This document shows positions 36,701 to 49,667 of a stretch of DNA of 64,000 bases, piece after piece; the stretch's first letter is position 1, and each line of letters begins with the position of its first letter. The position numbers were made by a program, and so were the translations under genes. Origin of the DNA: Phytoseiulus persimilis (Eukaryota > Arthropoda > Arachnida > Mesostigmata > Phytoseiidae); NCBI GenBank assembly GCA_037576195.1, contig JAQZDE010000083.1, positions 62,001-126,000 of the forward strand, given 5' to 3'. The notes below the pieces were generated by a model that saw only the letters and a list, made by a program, of their open reading frames with translations, did no database searches and was not told where the DNA came from.

Positions 36701-39618
36701 GTTACAATTGAAAACGGTTCTTGGCACGCGTTTCCTAGATTCAGTTCCGCGACCAGTGAAAATTTAGAACTCGCAGGCGGCTTTCTCGGAGGCACGCTTA
36801 AACGGAAGCAATCGAGCATTGCGACGGCGTCCCGCCATAAACACGGAGTTCAACGGCTGGGCCCATGTCCCGCTCCCTCTTCTCGATCGACAAGGCTCCT
36901 CGCTCAGCAAATTCAGGAGGATTGTTTCCGCAGAGCGGAAGCTTCGGTTGATTCCAAGCCCTCCTCTTGAAGAACGAATCATAAACGTTCCCCAAACGCA
37001 TCTCTTCTGCTGAGCTCGCCCATCGAAAGGAAAATATTAAACTTATTCTAGAGCTCTAACTCCGCCGTGCCATGTTGGGTATTGGCCATCACGAAATCTA
37101 TTGCACCACGTTTCTCATGAGCGTAGGATACGTCGAAATATCAGTGTGATGATTGCGATTCCATCATCGGATGCATGACACTAGCGTGAAATACGCGGAC
37201 GCGGACCGCTTGGGAGAAGCTACTTGCATCAGCAACGGCGCTGATCTCAGCGAGAATTCGAAAATTTAATTCAAGCTCTTCCCTACACGGGAAGATTGGA
37301 GAGAAACTTGGAAGTGAACACAGCTATAATTCACGATCGAGGTCGGAGCATATGCGTCACGGTCTGTGCTGCAAAACACGACTAATTCTGAGTGGACGTT
37401 GTATTGAACGCAGGGTACGGGTGGAATAGAATTGACTCCGTTCTAATTTACGGATTCATCAAGGATCAACTCGACGCTGGTTCCAGAAGAGCGTCGCGTA
37501 AATCTGCTGTTACATAAGCGAGGGGATTATTATCAAATTGGATAATAATACCATCAATAGTCGGATGTACTTTTCCGCGATGTCTTCTCTGCGGAATCTC
37601 TTTTATCTCGCATGTCGACATGGGAGAAGACTCGAAGGCCATCCACGTTCGGGGGAACTCCAGGTCGGGCCGGATTCCGAATAACGACCTCCTGTTTCCG
37701 CGGCAACCCTATCCGCTGTCATCGATCTCTCGGCATTGAAACGAGATCTCGATCGTTCAGCGAGATTGAACTCGCCTCAGACGTTGAGATCGAGATTTGA
37801 TTATTCAGCGAATAATACGAATTTCCATTTCCGATAGAAACTCCAACGATACTCGTTCTCTATGGAGCCGGGGAAGGCCTCATTCTAATTCGTTCGTGCG
37901 CTATTCAATCTCGTTCTGCTATACCGTTCCATTTATGAGACGACACAAGCCGAATTAGCTGACTGTCTGTCCCAGAACATTCGGTGTGAATGGGCGATTA
38001 CGAACATGGACATCAATTGCCACAGCTCGACATCGATCAGAACTGTCATAGTCGCGCATTGGACCACCATCACCACTGTTGTTGGAATTTCGACGCTTTC
38101 CAATAACACAGCCTGCGACTTCCTCGGAAATTATCCAAATAGAATCCGTCAGAGTTCCCTGGACGAGGCGGCAAGTGTGAGTGTCAGCCGGAATCGTTTC
38201 CCGTCAGCTGTTCCAACCACCGAAAAAAAAACGCCTTTTATTCCTCGAGTCTGCGTCGAGAGTTGAACGCCGTGTCCGTATATTCAAAGGAGTGATGCCT
38301 CCGATCGATGTTGGAAAATCGATCGAATCGCGATTCAAGAACAATTATCCTACAGGGGCGACCATCGTACGGGCGGCACCACGAGCGGCCAATGCGATGA
38401 GTGAAGATCGATCGACCTTTGATATTTAAACTGCTCAAGTGCTCACCAAAGAGTGGAGAGTCTTCCAAGGCGTCTGTGTTCTTCCACTGCGAACTTGCGT
38501 TTCGAAGAGGGAATCCGGAGCTGTACGGTGACGAGAAGCCAGGGGTCCCAATCCTCTTCTCACTTCATAGCTCTCTGGAGAGCCAACACACGCACGAGTA
38601 TTCACTTTTCTGACGCACTAAACTGTTTCGTTGAGCTCAGGGATCCATGGAGGGACTCTATACTCCCGCAATTCGGATGTCTTACGTTTGGAAGCTATCG
38701 CAATGAGAGCCTACACAGTCGGTTCGAAAAAAAAAGAACTCGATTCTCAGACCGATCTTTGTGCTCTTTGTAGCTGTAGTAGCACCAGCGGTGAGAGAAG
38801 GTAACGGTCGTGCGGCCGCTAATGCCGCCTGTGGTCGGTAATAACTGACCGGAGAGCAGGTCTTAGCTGTTTCTGTCACTCCCGCTACAAACAACCGTTC
38901 GGAGGTCCGGTTGGTGCGTTCGAATCTTTGCTTGATCTGTCGTTCGGTCACAGCGCCCGTCGGTTTCTACACGGTCTCCGTGGGCTGCTACTGATGGTGT
39001 GTCGTCTGTGTGTCCCGTGTTTTCTTAGAAGAATCGTCTGCTCAAAGGGCGAGGGAGTCGTCTATGCGAGCCCGCTCTCGCCCAGGTCCTCTCTCAGGCG
39101 CTGGATCCTGGTTCCCGTACTTCCACCTGTCTTTTCCCTTCCACTCGCCCATCGGATAACTCCGTCACACGATGATGCAACAATGTGCAGAAACAATGAG
39201 TTCTTAGTGGGTAGTACGGCGTATTCGATTGCTTCGGACTCCCGAACTCACCCTGTATCAAATCCTCTTGATACGTATCCGGAGCTAAACTCCAATTGCC
39301 GACTATCTGTTAAGCAAACGCCCGGGATCTAGTGTATGGGAAAGCTGGAGTTATTCTCTCAAAGTCTTTGAATCTCGGGAAGCTAAGAGTCTGAGCTTCC
39401 CAACAGAATATTCGGTCGAGTCAGCGGTCAACATTGCTCAAAGATTGAATTTTTCAGTGATCCCATTGTGAGCATATATCACTCTCTGATACCACAGTCC
39501 AGCGCACAGCGGAAGATGCCCCAGTCGAAGACGGCTTAAGCAGCGTCGAATGTAGATCAATAGCACGACAACTGTCAGAGCTCACACCCGACTCATCGAA
39601 TTTCGTGCGCACAGTCAT
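30720..39618. other. Gene-poor block between the zinc transporter and the LINE copy
   Basis: No gene can be supported. Frames with somewhat protein-like content are 33245-33730 (-, starts MDSSSEIRRDDSGIS, Ser/Asp-rich, 161 codons), 34593-34820 (-, 75 codons), 31814-32095 (+), 34075-34338 (+) and 36545-36970 (+). None has a recognisable domain or convincing flanking splice sites, and overlapping frames are often open as well. The region probably includes zinc transporter promoter sequence just above 30720, and old mobile-element remains. Confidence 0.3.
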
Positions 39619-40090
39619 GATTGGATTGGATTGGATTTATTTCGATCTTCCATATGCACATATGGTCCCTTTCATTCCAGGGGTGAGTCGTGTTGCGTTC
39701 ACAGATCTTACCGCTGCCAGTTAGTTAGGGTCACCTTCGTCTTTCGCAGAACTTCATGTTTGCTATTGGGTGTGAGTCCAATTCGGAAGGGAAACTCCTC
39801 TCGGGATAAAGTTCGTTCCTCGCACCCCAAGACTACGTGTCTTTCTGTTTCGGGTGCTCCACATCTTGAACAGTTGATGTCGATGGAGGAATCGCGGTTG
39901 TGTTGCCGGGTCTTGGTGTTTAGCATTCCTGCCCTGGTTAACGCTAAGAGTTGGCTTCCGCGGGAGTTATCGTACAGTCCGGGGTTGATTCCTCTAGTCT
40001 CTTTGTAATCTGAGTCATCAGCTGGTTAAAGCTCTTGACCTGACGGGTTCCCTCTACCTGAAGGACTGCTCTGCTCTCGACGGACGTTGG
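39619..40090 (-). mobile_element. 5'-truncated non-LTR retrotransposon (LINE), 3' end
   Basis: On the minus strand an open stretch from 40025 to the stop at 39708 encodes the end of a LINE reverse-transcriptase protein. It carries the C-terminal zinc-knuckle-like motif C-x2-C-x7-H-x4-C (CSRCGAPETERHVVLGC) typical of this class. A short 3' UTR follows, then a tail of repeated ATCCA units (39620-39638; ATTGG repeats on the plus strand), typical of non-LTR elements that end in short tandem repeats instead of poly(A). A stop in frame at 40026-40028, with related coding sequence continuing in another frame, shows decay. The 5' limit is uncertain. This is a dead, truncated copy. Confidence 0.82.
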
Positions 40091-42252
40091 TCACCCGCAG
40101 TTCTTCGCTTTACAGCGGAGTCCTGAGCAATGCTTATTATCCGGCAATATCCATACACAGGAGATCTCTAGCAGACACTCACACAGTGGTATGCATATAA
40201 CGCTCCGCTTCTACCAGTGATTTGAAAACCCGCCGTCGACCCGCGAACTATCGAGTTCACCTGCCACAGACTGCGAAGTTGACAATGGTTGAACAGAATA
40301 TTTCATCGAACTCAGTGGATGTAGGCTCGACCCTCTAACCACAGTGTTTCTTCGATAGTATCAGCAAGCTGCATTAAATCGCGGGGATGCGTAACACGGG
40401 GCTCGGAACGATTCAGCTTGGTGGAAAAAAATCATGCTCGACATTTCAGTCTCTTGGTGGTGTATTGCGAACGCCAAGAGCTGAGAGCGCCGAATCCATG
40501 TTTTTCCAGGCTCGGCCGGATCAAGTGGTGAAAAGAGCAGCTCCAACTCGGAACAAGGTACTGAGGAAGAAAGAAACGCTCGCTTTCCACGGAGGGCAGC
40601 GTCGCAAGTAGCACCATCGGGCCTGATTGCGAATCTGCCGCGAACCAGACGTAGATGAAGCCCTCAGAGAGACAACACCACTCAACAAGACAACCGCTCG
40701 GGAGGCCCTCGGAAAAAACTTGGAACAAAAACCGTAGCTCCGTAGATTCCACCGACTTGAACCTCTTTCGTGGAAACAACCTGAGAAAAACTCGGAACCA
40801 GAGAACGGATAGAAACCAGCGGCTAGACCGGGAGGTGTTCGTTAAGATCTTCAACGAGTTTTTACATTAGAGTCACGTCACTGAATATCCTCGGTCGACT
40901 CTTAGTCTCAGATAATAGATCCATCCGTCGCATCTCCGCCATCGTTGAAATTTAAATTCTCAATCAGGGCTCACCTGAATCCTGCGCACAATGGTCACTC
41001 AGACTGATCTCAAGTGCGCAAAGCTCAGCGCGACATGAATACACTGTCTGGGATTCGGGGCATCCCCCATGTTGCACGAGGGAGTGGTACAAGAGCGTTA
41101 GATGGGTTCAAAATACGATCGCTCAAAAACTCAATCTTGAGGCCATGTTATCGGTGCCGGCTCAATTGATGATTCCGTTGGAAAGTTCGGAATCCAAGCT
41201 TCCTAAAAAGCATTCCATCGGCTCGGTAGCCTCCTCGGTTGCTGGATACATCAGCATCCCGAGTTCTTCACTCATCAAATCCTTCCGACGGCTACAAAAT
41301 GGATTCAGCGCTCTCTTCCAAATCGGAGAGCTGGAGATCCGGGCGTGTGATCGACGATTGTCAGGTTTTCTGCCGATTTTCAGAGTGCCCAGACCCTTTC
41401 TATGAGGACATCTTCTGACATGCTCCCATCCTACCCTCAGTTCTTTTCTGGGCTCGTTCCGGGATATGAGGTCTAGGGCCTTGAGTTCTGAAGCTGGGAT
41501 GAATCCCAGATTTCGGAAGAGGGCTATAGCCTCGCTGTTTCCCAGCTAGGCTACTGAGCGCCCTCTCTTGGAAGGGTTTCGCTCGGTCAATGCGGCCTGG
41601 AGATGTCTGATTGTGATTGGCTGCGTATTCGTCTTCAGTCCTCTGAGAAGCAACCGGGAGACCCGCTCTGAGCCAAGTAGAAGAGGGAAACCACCGACCA
41701 CTCAAGCTCTCCCAAGCCACAGGAGCTTTCCCTTGACATTGGATTCGATCCATCAGTCATATTGACCTTGATTGGCGGAAGTGAGTTTAATTCTCAATCA
41801 ATCCAGTCGCCTCAGTCGGCGTGTGGAATTCGGATTTCAAGCGCTGCAAGTATTTTCCTAAAGCGAAACCGCTCCCTATCCGCTTTACGCTCGCTAACGG
41901 TAGCAGAATCGTGCCCAGCGTACTTCTTCAATGTTGCTACATTCAAATTTCGATGACAAGGACACCATCGTGTCTGACGGCGATGATGCGACTCGCCGAA
42001 TGTCTACAAGGAGCATAACCTTGCGTTACCCTACGTCTACTTCCGACTGAATATTGGATGCTTCTAATGAATCTCACTATCTTTTGTCGACGTTTTCATC
42101 CGAGATCGATTCAAATCTTCCCGTTTTCTCTCGACGAAGAACGTTGGAGTGAAAAATTGTCAAGATGCACAGTCTTCCTCAGTCCCAGATAAGCGACGGA
42201 ATCGGAAGAGCACTATTCGCTCGTCCCTTGAGTCGAAGTGAATATGGGATGC
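40091..42252. other. Intergenic region, no gene seen
   Basis: Open stretches at 40432-40854 (-), 41145-41405 (+) and 41400-41753 (-) have no recognised domain. They may be further remains of the mobile element. Nothing here can be called a gene. Confidence 0.35.
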
Positions 42253-43889
42253 TCAGTTTATTTTCAGAGGGTGACGTCGAACACTCAGAGCATTTTCATG
42301 TTCGTACAATAGGTTTCGATTATCTGATTCTCGAACACGATTTTTTTTCAGTTTGAGAGCTATCCCAGCGAGTATAGCGGCAACGCTGAAGTATTGTATC
42401 CATGCGTATTTGAACATGTACGCCAATCCGGGCCTGAAGAGAAACGGCTGCTCGATGGTGTTCAAGACGAGCGACATCTTGAATTTGCTGCTTTCTGCGC
42501 TGGAGGTCCTCCAGAGCTTGGTGACTCCCTCAAGCACACACTTGGCTGAAAAAGGAGTAATTGGGCGAGCATGAGCGCGATATCGCACTGTCGACAGCCC
42601 AACGATCTGATTTGGAATGATGTGATCTTGGACGAGAATCTATCAGACATCCGTTGAGACCTTTCGTTTTCGAATACTCCGTCAGCAGGTCTTCTGTCGG
42701 CTTGGTGAAATCTATTCTGCTCAAGAAGTTGTTGTAGGACTTATACGCAATCACGAATGATGTCATCAACTTGAGGTCGGCTGTGACCAAGAGCGACTGG
42801 CCTCGAGATGGAGAGCTGTGATCGATCCATACCAAGCAGTCTGTGACGAGAGCAGCAAGTTTCTGTAAGGAAGTGGTGGAGCCCTCATAAGGGCGCGATC
42901 AGAATTTGGTCAATGTCGGTTTTCGAGAGAAATATCACCTCGATGGGTCGATCGATCGTTTCTTCGCTTCAAGCGTCCATCGAACTATTTGACCCCTCCC
43001 GCGATCCATTCTTGCATATAAAACTCGGGGACCTCAAGGAAATGAACTCGATGGTTACCGACACAGGCTCTGGCTCTATGACATTTTTCTCATAACTCAC
43101 CTGGATTCGAGCTTCCATCTTGAGCAACAACTTGATGCCGGTCACATTCCCGAGATTTATGTCGATTTCGAAAGTGTGATGTTCAGGCTTGAGATCGAGA
43201 TTGGAGTCCGTCGCCGAATGGGAGATTCTCAGAACAGGAGATTGGCTCAAAAGTCGAACTGAAACCGGGAGTGAAGACCTCTAGAGAAGTTCCTCGCCTT
43301 CCTGTTCGCCGTGTGAGCTGTATCATTCATGGATATCGAACGTCGTCGAACTTACCGGGCTGAGGTCTACCCCATGAAACAACGCTTCCATTCGAGGTTT
43401 CGGTAACAATGAGATACTCTTTCCTGAAATCGATTTCGGTTGTTCGGAAAAGAACTCAGAGCGACGCCAGAGGCCTGGAAATGAGCACTCTGCGAATTAG
43501 GTTTGCTCCTGATGATCCACCAGCTCTCGTGGAGAGACTAGAATGGAGAAGAGATTTCTATGATTCGCCACAGCTTTCAGAATGTCCCCCAAATATTCCA
43601 GTTGATGAACAGTCTTTGTTGGGCGGGTTACTTTCCGAGGGATGAAAAAACCCTTCAACCCGCAGGGACTCCGCTCGAAAGGTTCCTCTGGGACCCCAAG
43701 TTCAGTTTTCTGTTCACTCTACGTCTCCGGCTTCTAATCATTTTGACTACTCGCCATAGCTGTGATGAACGATGATAGCAGGAATTATGAGCACACATCC
43801 ATATAGAATTATTAGAAAAGAAGCGCAGCTGAGCAGTATGTACTTCGATACACATACAACGCACTCGATCGGTTGTGCACCGTGACCAT
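42253..43889 (-). CDS. TMEM231: TMEM231, ciliary transition-zone membrane protein (N-terminal exon frameshifted)
   Basis: Well-supported exons: 43423-43356, 43258-43101, 42862-42661 and 42545-42253, all in phase with GT-AG junctions. They match the family along its length: the N-terminal strand block KEYLIVTETSNGSVVSWG, the block SNLDLKPEHHTFEIDINLG, then LLVTADLKL, and the C-terminal membrane segment with PGLAYMFKYAWIQYFS. TMEM231 belongs to the MKS/B9 complex that gates protein entry into cilia. In an arthropod that means sensory cilia and possibly sperm. The first exon appears to start at 43889 (MVTVHNRSSALYVYRSTYCS), but the frame breaks at an A4 run at 43816-43819. The expected first membrane helix (LIILYGCVLIIPAIIVHHSYG) continues in the next frame to about 43751. 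The link from there to 43423, perhaps a small exon near 43523-43470 carrying WWIIRSKP, is not resolved. Confidence 0.85.
42257..42262 (-). terminator. Candidate polyadenylation signal overlapping the TMEM231 coding end
   Basis: On the minus strand AATAAA lies in the last codons (Lys-Ile-Asn) immediately before the TGA at 42255-42253. If used, cleavage would fall some 10-30 bases after the stop, giving an almost absent 3' UTR. It may instead be chance. Confidence 0.3.
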
Positions 43890-44922
43890 TTCTGCTCAAG
43901 GGGTTTGTTCGCGAACGATCCGAGCTTCGATGGGAAGATCATACGGTCGAGCTGTCTCGAGGAACATCATCCAGCTTGAAATTTCGTCATTCTATACAGC
44001 TGTAACTTCGCTCCCCGGTGGTGAATAATGCTCAGATTCACAGAGAGCTCGTTTTGGAGAGGAAAGGAGTGTTATGTGCCCGTATCCAGGCAACGTCTGG
44101 GGTATCGCGAATTCGGTAATGTACGCATTCGCCGCATTTCAGTTCAAGTTTTGGAGCTCGAAACCACGGAATCCATCGGGAGACGAAGTCCGATGACAGA
44201 ATATCACTTTCTCACAGTTGTTAGGAGCTGATTCACGACAAATATGTCAGTCTCGTCTACCATGTCCAGGGCCTCGTGGAATACACCCGGCTCATCTCCT
44301 GAGCATACACCATGTCGATATTGTAGATCATCGGCCTCAGCTCGAATATTCACTGGATTTTCCCATGGAGCGAGAACTAATAGTGTCGTTCCAGTGTCGT
44401 GTTTGGGCACGTTCTCGATGGAGTATCGTGAGCGGGGCCATGTTCTCCAGCTTGACCCAACTCGACAGTGACGAGCCTGCTGTCTCTCCCTCTCAACGGA
44501 GAGATCCGCGAGCGTCATAGACTTCCGAGTTCACTCGAGTTCCCTTCCGACGTAATTATTCCGGAGGGACCTCCGTAGGCGAGGACAGCAGGCTCATAAG
44601 TTGAGCTGCCCCAGCCATAAGCCGGCAACGATCGCCCGCTGTTGTTCATCTGGTGAGCAATGCGTTGATACCAAAGTGGCGACTGCCTTCGTGAGCAATA
44701 TTTGACAGAGCCATATGATCTGTTGGGAGGAGTATACGTTCCCGTCCCTGATCTTCTGTTGCATTATTTTCTCTTGCGGTTACCAGATTTACGAGTGATG
44801 TTGGAGGATCCAAACTACGCTGTGAAGCAGTGAATGGACAGGTTTCCAGATCCACCTTCGACTTGTATCCCAACTTCGAGATATCTCTGAGTCAGCCCCC
44901 GCGCTAAGGAAAAGTTGTCAGA
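43890..44922. promoter_or_regulatory. Divergent intergenic region between TMEM231 and VPS16
   Basis: The start codons of two head-to-head genes are about 1 kb apart, so this region should contain both promoters. A minus-strand frame of 104 codons (44204-44518) and an overlapping plus-strand frame are both open, but neither shows a known domain. No TATA box or defined initiator stands out. Confidence 0.4.
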
Positions 44923-47900
44923 ATGTTCGAAAGTGGGATGTCTCTCTCCTCGCTCTTGACTCAGGGTTGGAGTCCGTTGGGAGCGGATACAAATTACAGA
45001 AAACTTGAACTGTACGAAATGCAATGGCATTCACAGTCGCCGGTTCATCTGCAAGGTGAGCGGAGTCAGTCTCACTCTTGGTTTCAGCGAATCGAGGAGA
45101 TGAAGCACCGAGACTCAATGCTGGCCCGCTCTGGATCCTTTCAGACTTCATGGTTGCGGTCGCGCCGTTCGGTGGTGCGATCGCTTTACTGCGCAAAGAC
45201 AGAGTGGGTAAACATGGAGAACTGATCCAAGTTTTCTCCGCCGCCGGAAGCATTATCAAAAACATCAGGTGATTTCCTGTTGACAAGATCATCCCGTCCA
45301 AAAGACTGTCGAATCCGGGTTATCTGATGCCTCGGATTCGAATATATATCCTGCTCCGAGAGACTCCTGACCAGACTCCTCTCTTCAGATGGGAAGGCGG
45401 CCCAGTGTCAAGTCTTGGATGGTCTGCATCCGAAGAACTCGTTGTCGCAGGAGCCGACGGATCCGTGCACGTGTTCCCGTTGGATCCCCATGTCGTCCGA
45501 GTCAAGACCTCTTTCACACTCGGCAAAGAAGCCAAGGACCTTGGTGTCATCGACTCTCGGGTGTGTGGAAGTGGAAGTCCGCATGAGGGTGAAACGAGTT
45601 TCCGACGACCCTCGGATTTTTCGTTCATTCCGTCCGCATCCAGATGACCTCACCTAAAACATCGCGGGGACTTTTGTCTCGCAGGTGTTCAACAGTCGAC
45701 ACAACGGAAGCACAGGAGTCGCAGTCCTCACAGCTGCATACAGGTTCTTCTTGGTCAAGTCCTTGCAGGATCCCCGCACGAATGCATTGAAAGAAATCGG
45801 ACTTGATTCGCCTCCATCTTGTTGGCAGGTTGTATTTGTATGCTCGAGGAAATTGTCGGTCAGAGATGACCGCGGAAACGATGATACTCTCAAGAATCAT
45901 GATTGCCACTCACTAATGAATCCATCGCAGGTCGTATCGACAGCTGATAACCTGCGAATCATCGTTGCCAAAGACACCGTCATCTACATCCTCGACGTGA
46001 ACGAAAGATCTTCGCGGCAAGTTTCGGTAAGCGTGCAACTCCACCGTTACCCCGGGCTCCCAGAGATGAGAAGATGGCTTGTCTCAAACGTATTTTCTCC
46101 TGATAGGTCCATTTCGATTCTGACATCACTGCAATCACCGAAATGTGTTTGTCGTTCAACCAGCAACAGTTAGCCCTTTTCGCCGATACGGGAGCCGTTT
46201 GGATGGGCCTTTCGGATCTTAGTATGAAGAAGAGCGAGTACAACACGAAGTGAGTCCACTTTCAATGAGTGCTGCAACAGAACTTCTGTCTCTCCTCTGA
46301 TTGTATGTGTCGTTTTGGAGTGGGACATTAGTGATGTCGAAGGCATATTCGGATCTGAAGTCTTCCCTCCCAGAACGGGAGGGATTCTGAGTTTGCTCAG
46401 GAGCGTGCTTCTCCCTCGCAGCGGCCTCTAACCATTCCGATTCGTTGGATGAGATACCTGACATGAATCGTGTCCATTGATCGCTTCTGCCAGGAACCGA
46501 TGTCGCCCGAAATCGATGGTCTGGTGCGGTAAGGAGGCCGTGGTCGCAACCTGGAACAACATGCTCATTCTGGTGGGGTTCGAGCAACAGGACATGCGAT
46601 ATGTGTTCGACGAAGCCATTCATGTCGTTGCCGAGCCGGACGGTTGTCGAATTGTATCCAACACTCGGCAATATCTCCTCCATAAGGTTTGTGCTGATTT
46701 GGCAACCCATGACGGGCTGATCTAGAATGGCCCCGATGACCTCACTGTCAGAGAAGCGAGCGCTCAAGGGAGATTGCATTTCCGTTCTCATCTTTGACAC
46801 AGAGCACCATACTTCTGCGAATTCCAGGTACCAAACGAGGTGAATGACGTGTGCAAATTAGGCTCTTTTGCGCCGGGGCGACTACTTTTGGAGGCTTCGG
46901 AAGCTTACAGAAAACACCTACATACTGCCGACGATTATTTGGCATCCATCAAGGAAGACAATCAGTTGGACGTTGCGGTTGAGCAGTGCATCCGCGCGGC
47001 CGGACATCAGTGGGACGAGGTTGGAATTCGACGCTTCTCCCGAGACTAAATCGATCCTCGTTCCGCTAGACCCCTCACGAACGGCGTCAGAACTTTCTCG
47101 GGCGTGTCGGTCGTGAATCCTTTGCAGCTCTGGATGAGGGAGAGAGTGGGAGCACCGCATTCCGCATTTTCGCATGAACTTGTTCTCTCGTAGCCGGTCT
47201 CGTGCTCGAAAAGCTGAGTTTGAGTATTCCGTGGGCGCTTTTCAGGTCACACAGAAAGCGCTTCTGAAAGCTGCTTCATTCGGGAAAGTGTTCCAGAGTG
47301 AGCAGAAAAATCCCGACGAATATGTTCACATGTGCAAAAAAGTGCGAGTGCTGAACGCCATAAGGAGTCCCGAAATCGGGATGCCCCTCTCTTTCCGGTG
47401 AGTGGGTGGCTACGTCGATGCGTTACGGCATGGTGAAGGGTTTTCGAAGAAACCCGTCCAAGCTTGAACATTTTATTTTCACAGACAATTCGATGCGCTG
47501 GGTGAACGAGTGGTGATCGATCGTCTCATCGTTAGACAGCACTGGCCGATTGCTCAAACAATTTCGTCTTTCTTGAAGCTCGGAATGGAGAATAAAATTC
47601 TAGTACACTGGGCCTGCTACAAAGTCGAGCAGAAACACCTTAGAACTCAGGAAGTTGCGAAGGTGAGGATCGGTGCTCTCGATCGTGAGGATTGTGGGAT
47701 CGCGCGGAGAGCCCCGCACCTCGTTCTGATTTGCAATCGCCCTCTCCTGCGGAAGGGCCCTGGAAGCCCACGCATAAGGCCCTCAAAAGCTCCGGAAGGT
47801 TCCCCTACGCCTGGGGTTTCTCGATCCTAAAGCTCCCTTTAGGCAAGGTTCCTTGTAGGCGTGCTTTTTGTGGGGAAGGGTCCACGTGCGAGAGTTTTCT

Positions 47901-49667
47901 TGTCGACGAGGTCCCTGCGGGGAAGTATTCTGACTAGCGATGTTTCTTACGCGACGAATTCCTACTACCGGTTCCTACTTCGGGGTAGTGACTGGAAGTA
48001 GTTCACCCTACGCTGCTCGGAAGATGATCGAAATCCGATCGTAGGAGCTTTTTCGCGAATGCTGTGCTGTCTTGCGTGATGCTTCACACTTGTTTTCTGT
48101 TCATCCACAGGCGATTGGGGAGAGGCTCGCCAACGTTCCAGCCATACAGTATTCCGAAATCGCAAACAGAGCAGCCGATGAGGGTCGGAAAGACTTGGCG
48201 GTGTTGCTTCTAAACTTCGAGCCGCGAGCTGCAGAACAAGTGCCATTACTCCTAAAGTTGACCAAACCTGAGGACGCTCTGCGGAAGGCTATGGAGAGCG
48301 GCGACGCAGATCTCGTGTATCAGGCAATCTTTCATATGAAGGTTTGGACAGAGTGAAAGCATGAAATATCATGACTCGCTGAAAATTACCTCGGGGAAGT
48401 AGGATGGGCAATGAATACTCTACTCTTCTCCTCAAGGATCACTCATCTGCCGCTTTCAATCTGAACCTCCGGAGGTTCCCAGTAGCACTCAAGCTCTACC
48501 TGAAGATGTGCCGCGAGACGAACCGGGAAAGCCTGGAAACCCTCATAGATCAAGAGGACGATCACGCTGCGATGGCAAAAATAAAGGTACCCTTAATCTT
48601 GAAACTTCATGCGCCTTTCGTGCAGACTCAGCTTGGCTAGCGAGTGCTGGATCCTGGTAATCCGTTGATGTATAACTTCAGCTTTCAAACAGATGGAGGA
48701 TGCGGCGGCCTCGCACCAACGGGAGCAGAAAGTGGCTCTGCTAAAATCTGCTTCAGAACACTTCAGAAGAGTACCGGATGAATTCTCGGCGAAGCAGATG
48801 GAGCTGCACGTGAAACTCCTGATGGTTCAACAGAAAATTGAACAGAAGCTCAATTCACAGGCATTCTTCGGGAAAAGTCTCAATGAAACCATCATGCTCC
48901 TACTGAAGGTTGGTTTCCCTCATATTGAGGCACTGCGACGAGGGTAAGCTTTTACTCATGGAGATTTCGTCTCTCTGTGAACATGCGATTGAATTTACCT
49001 ACCGTCGCCAGGTTGGGGAGTACAAAACGGCCGAGGATCTCAGAAAAGACTTCACTGTCAACGATAAGCGATGGATGTGGCTCAGAGCGCAAGTGTTCGC
49101 TGAGTAGGTTATTCAGTGCATTACGGAATTCCAAATCCTTGAAACCCGGCTTGGTATTGTCCTGGTGAATTCTCGGGCGTTCATTCTGAAATCACACGAA
49201 AAACTATGAACGTTTTGAAATGGTTCCTAGGAAACAAGACTGGGAGGAACTCGAGAAACTTTCGAAGCAGAAACGAATCCCCTTGATCGGATTCGAGGGT
49301 TTCGCTGAGCTCTGCTTCAAGGCCCACGATAAACGAGAAGCCCTCAAGTATATTCTCAAACTCAAAGAAGATTCCAAAGTCAACTATGTGTTGAGGTATG
49401 TCGAGCGTCCTTCAGTCGAGAGTTGAGATCCGAAGAGCGATCGTCCCTATCTTTATGGGCTCCGATGATGTTCCGGAGTTGTAATTCCCGGTTCTTCCAT
49501 CTAGATACACCGATGGTGACATCCTGAAAGGAGCCCAGCTGGCGCTGGAGCAGAAAGACCTGGAATGTTTGCATCTGCTCCGAGAGAAAGCAATCGAGAA
49601 GCCGAAAACAGCGCCGATAGCGAATCGAATCGATGAATTCATTCTCATGCTCCGAGCCAAGAAATAG
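44923..49667 (+). CDS. VPS16: VPS16, core subunit of the HOPS/CORVET vacuolar tethering complexes
   Basis: Sixteen exons: 44923-45055, 45145-45268, 45389-45560, 45685-45828, 45931-46026, 46107-46249, 46494-46686, 46828-47019, 47246-47397, 47485-47662, 48111-48341, 48437-48586, 48693-48908, 49012-49103, 49231-49395 and 49505-49667. They join in frame to 847 residues; animal VPS16 proteins are about 840. The N-terminal half is the beta-propeller (for example PFGGAIALLRKD, QQLALFADTGAVWMG, SMVWCGKEAVVATW). The C-terminal half is the helical solenoid (ALLKAASFGKVF, VHMCKKVRVLNAIR, VPLLLKLTKPEDALRKAMESGDADLV, DWEELEKLSKQKR). VPS16 bridges VPS33A to the complex, which drives late endosome, lysosome and autophagosome fusion. 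Starting at the first ATG gives the family-like GWSPLGADTNYRKLELYEM. Several donors are weak (GTTGTA after 45828, GTTGGA after 47019, GTTTGG after 48341), but each join is required by the conserved protein. Confidence 0.96.

Noticed and set aside
44204..44518. 104-codon minus-strand frame between TMEM231 and VPS16
   Set aside because: The opposite strand is equally open and no domain or splice pattern supports it.
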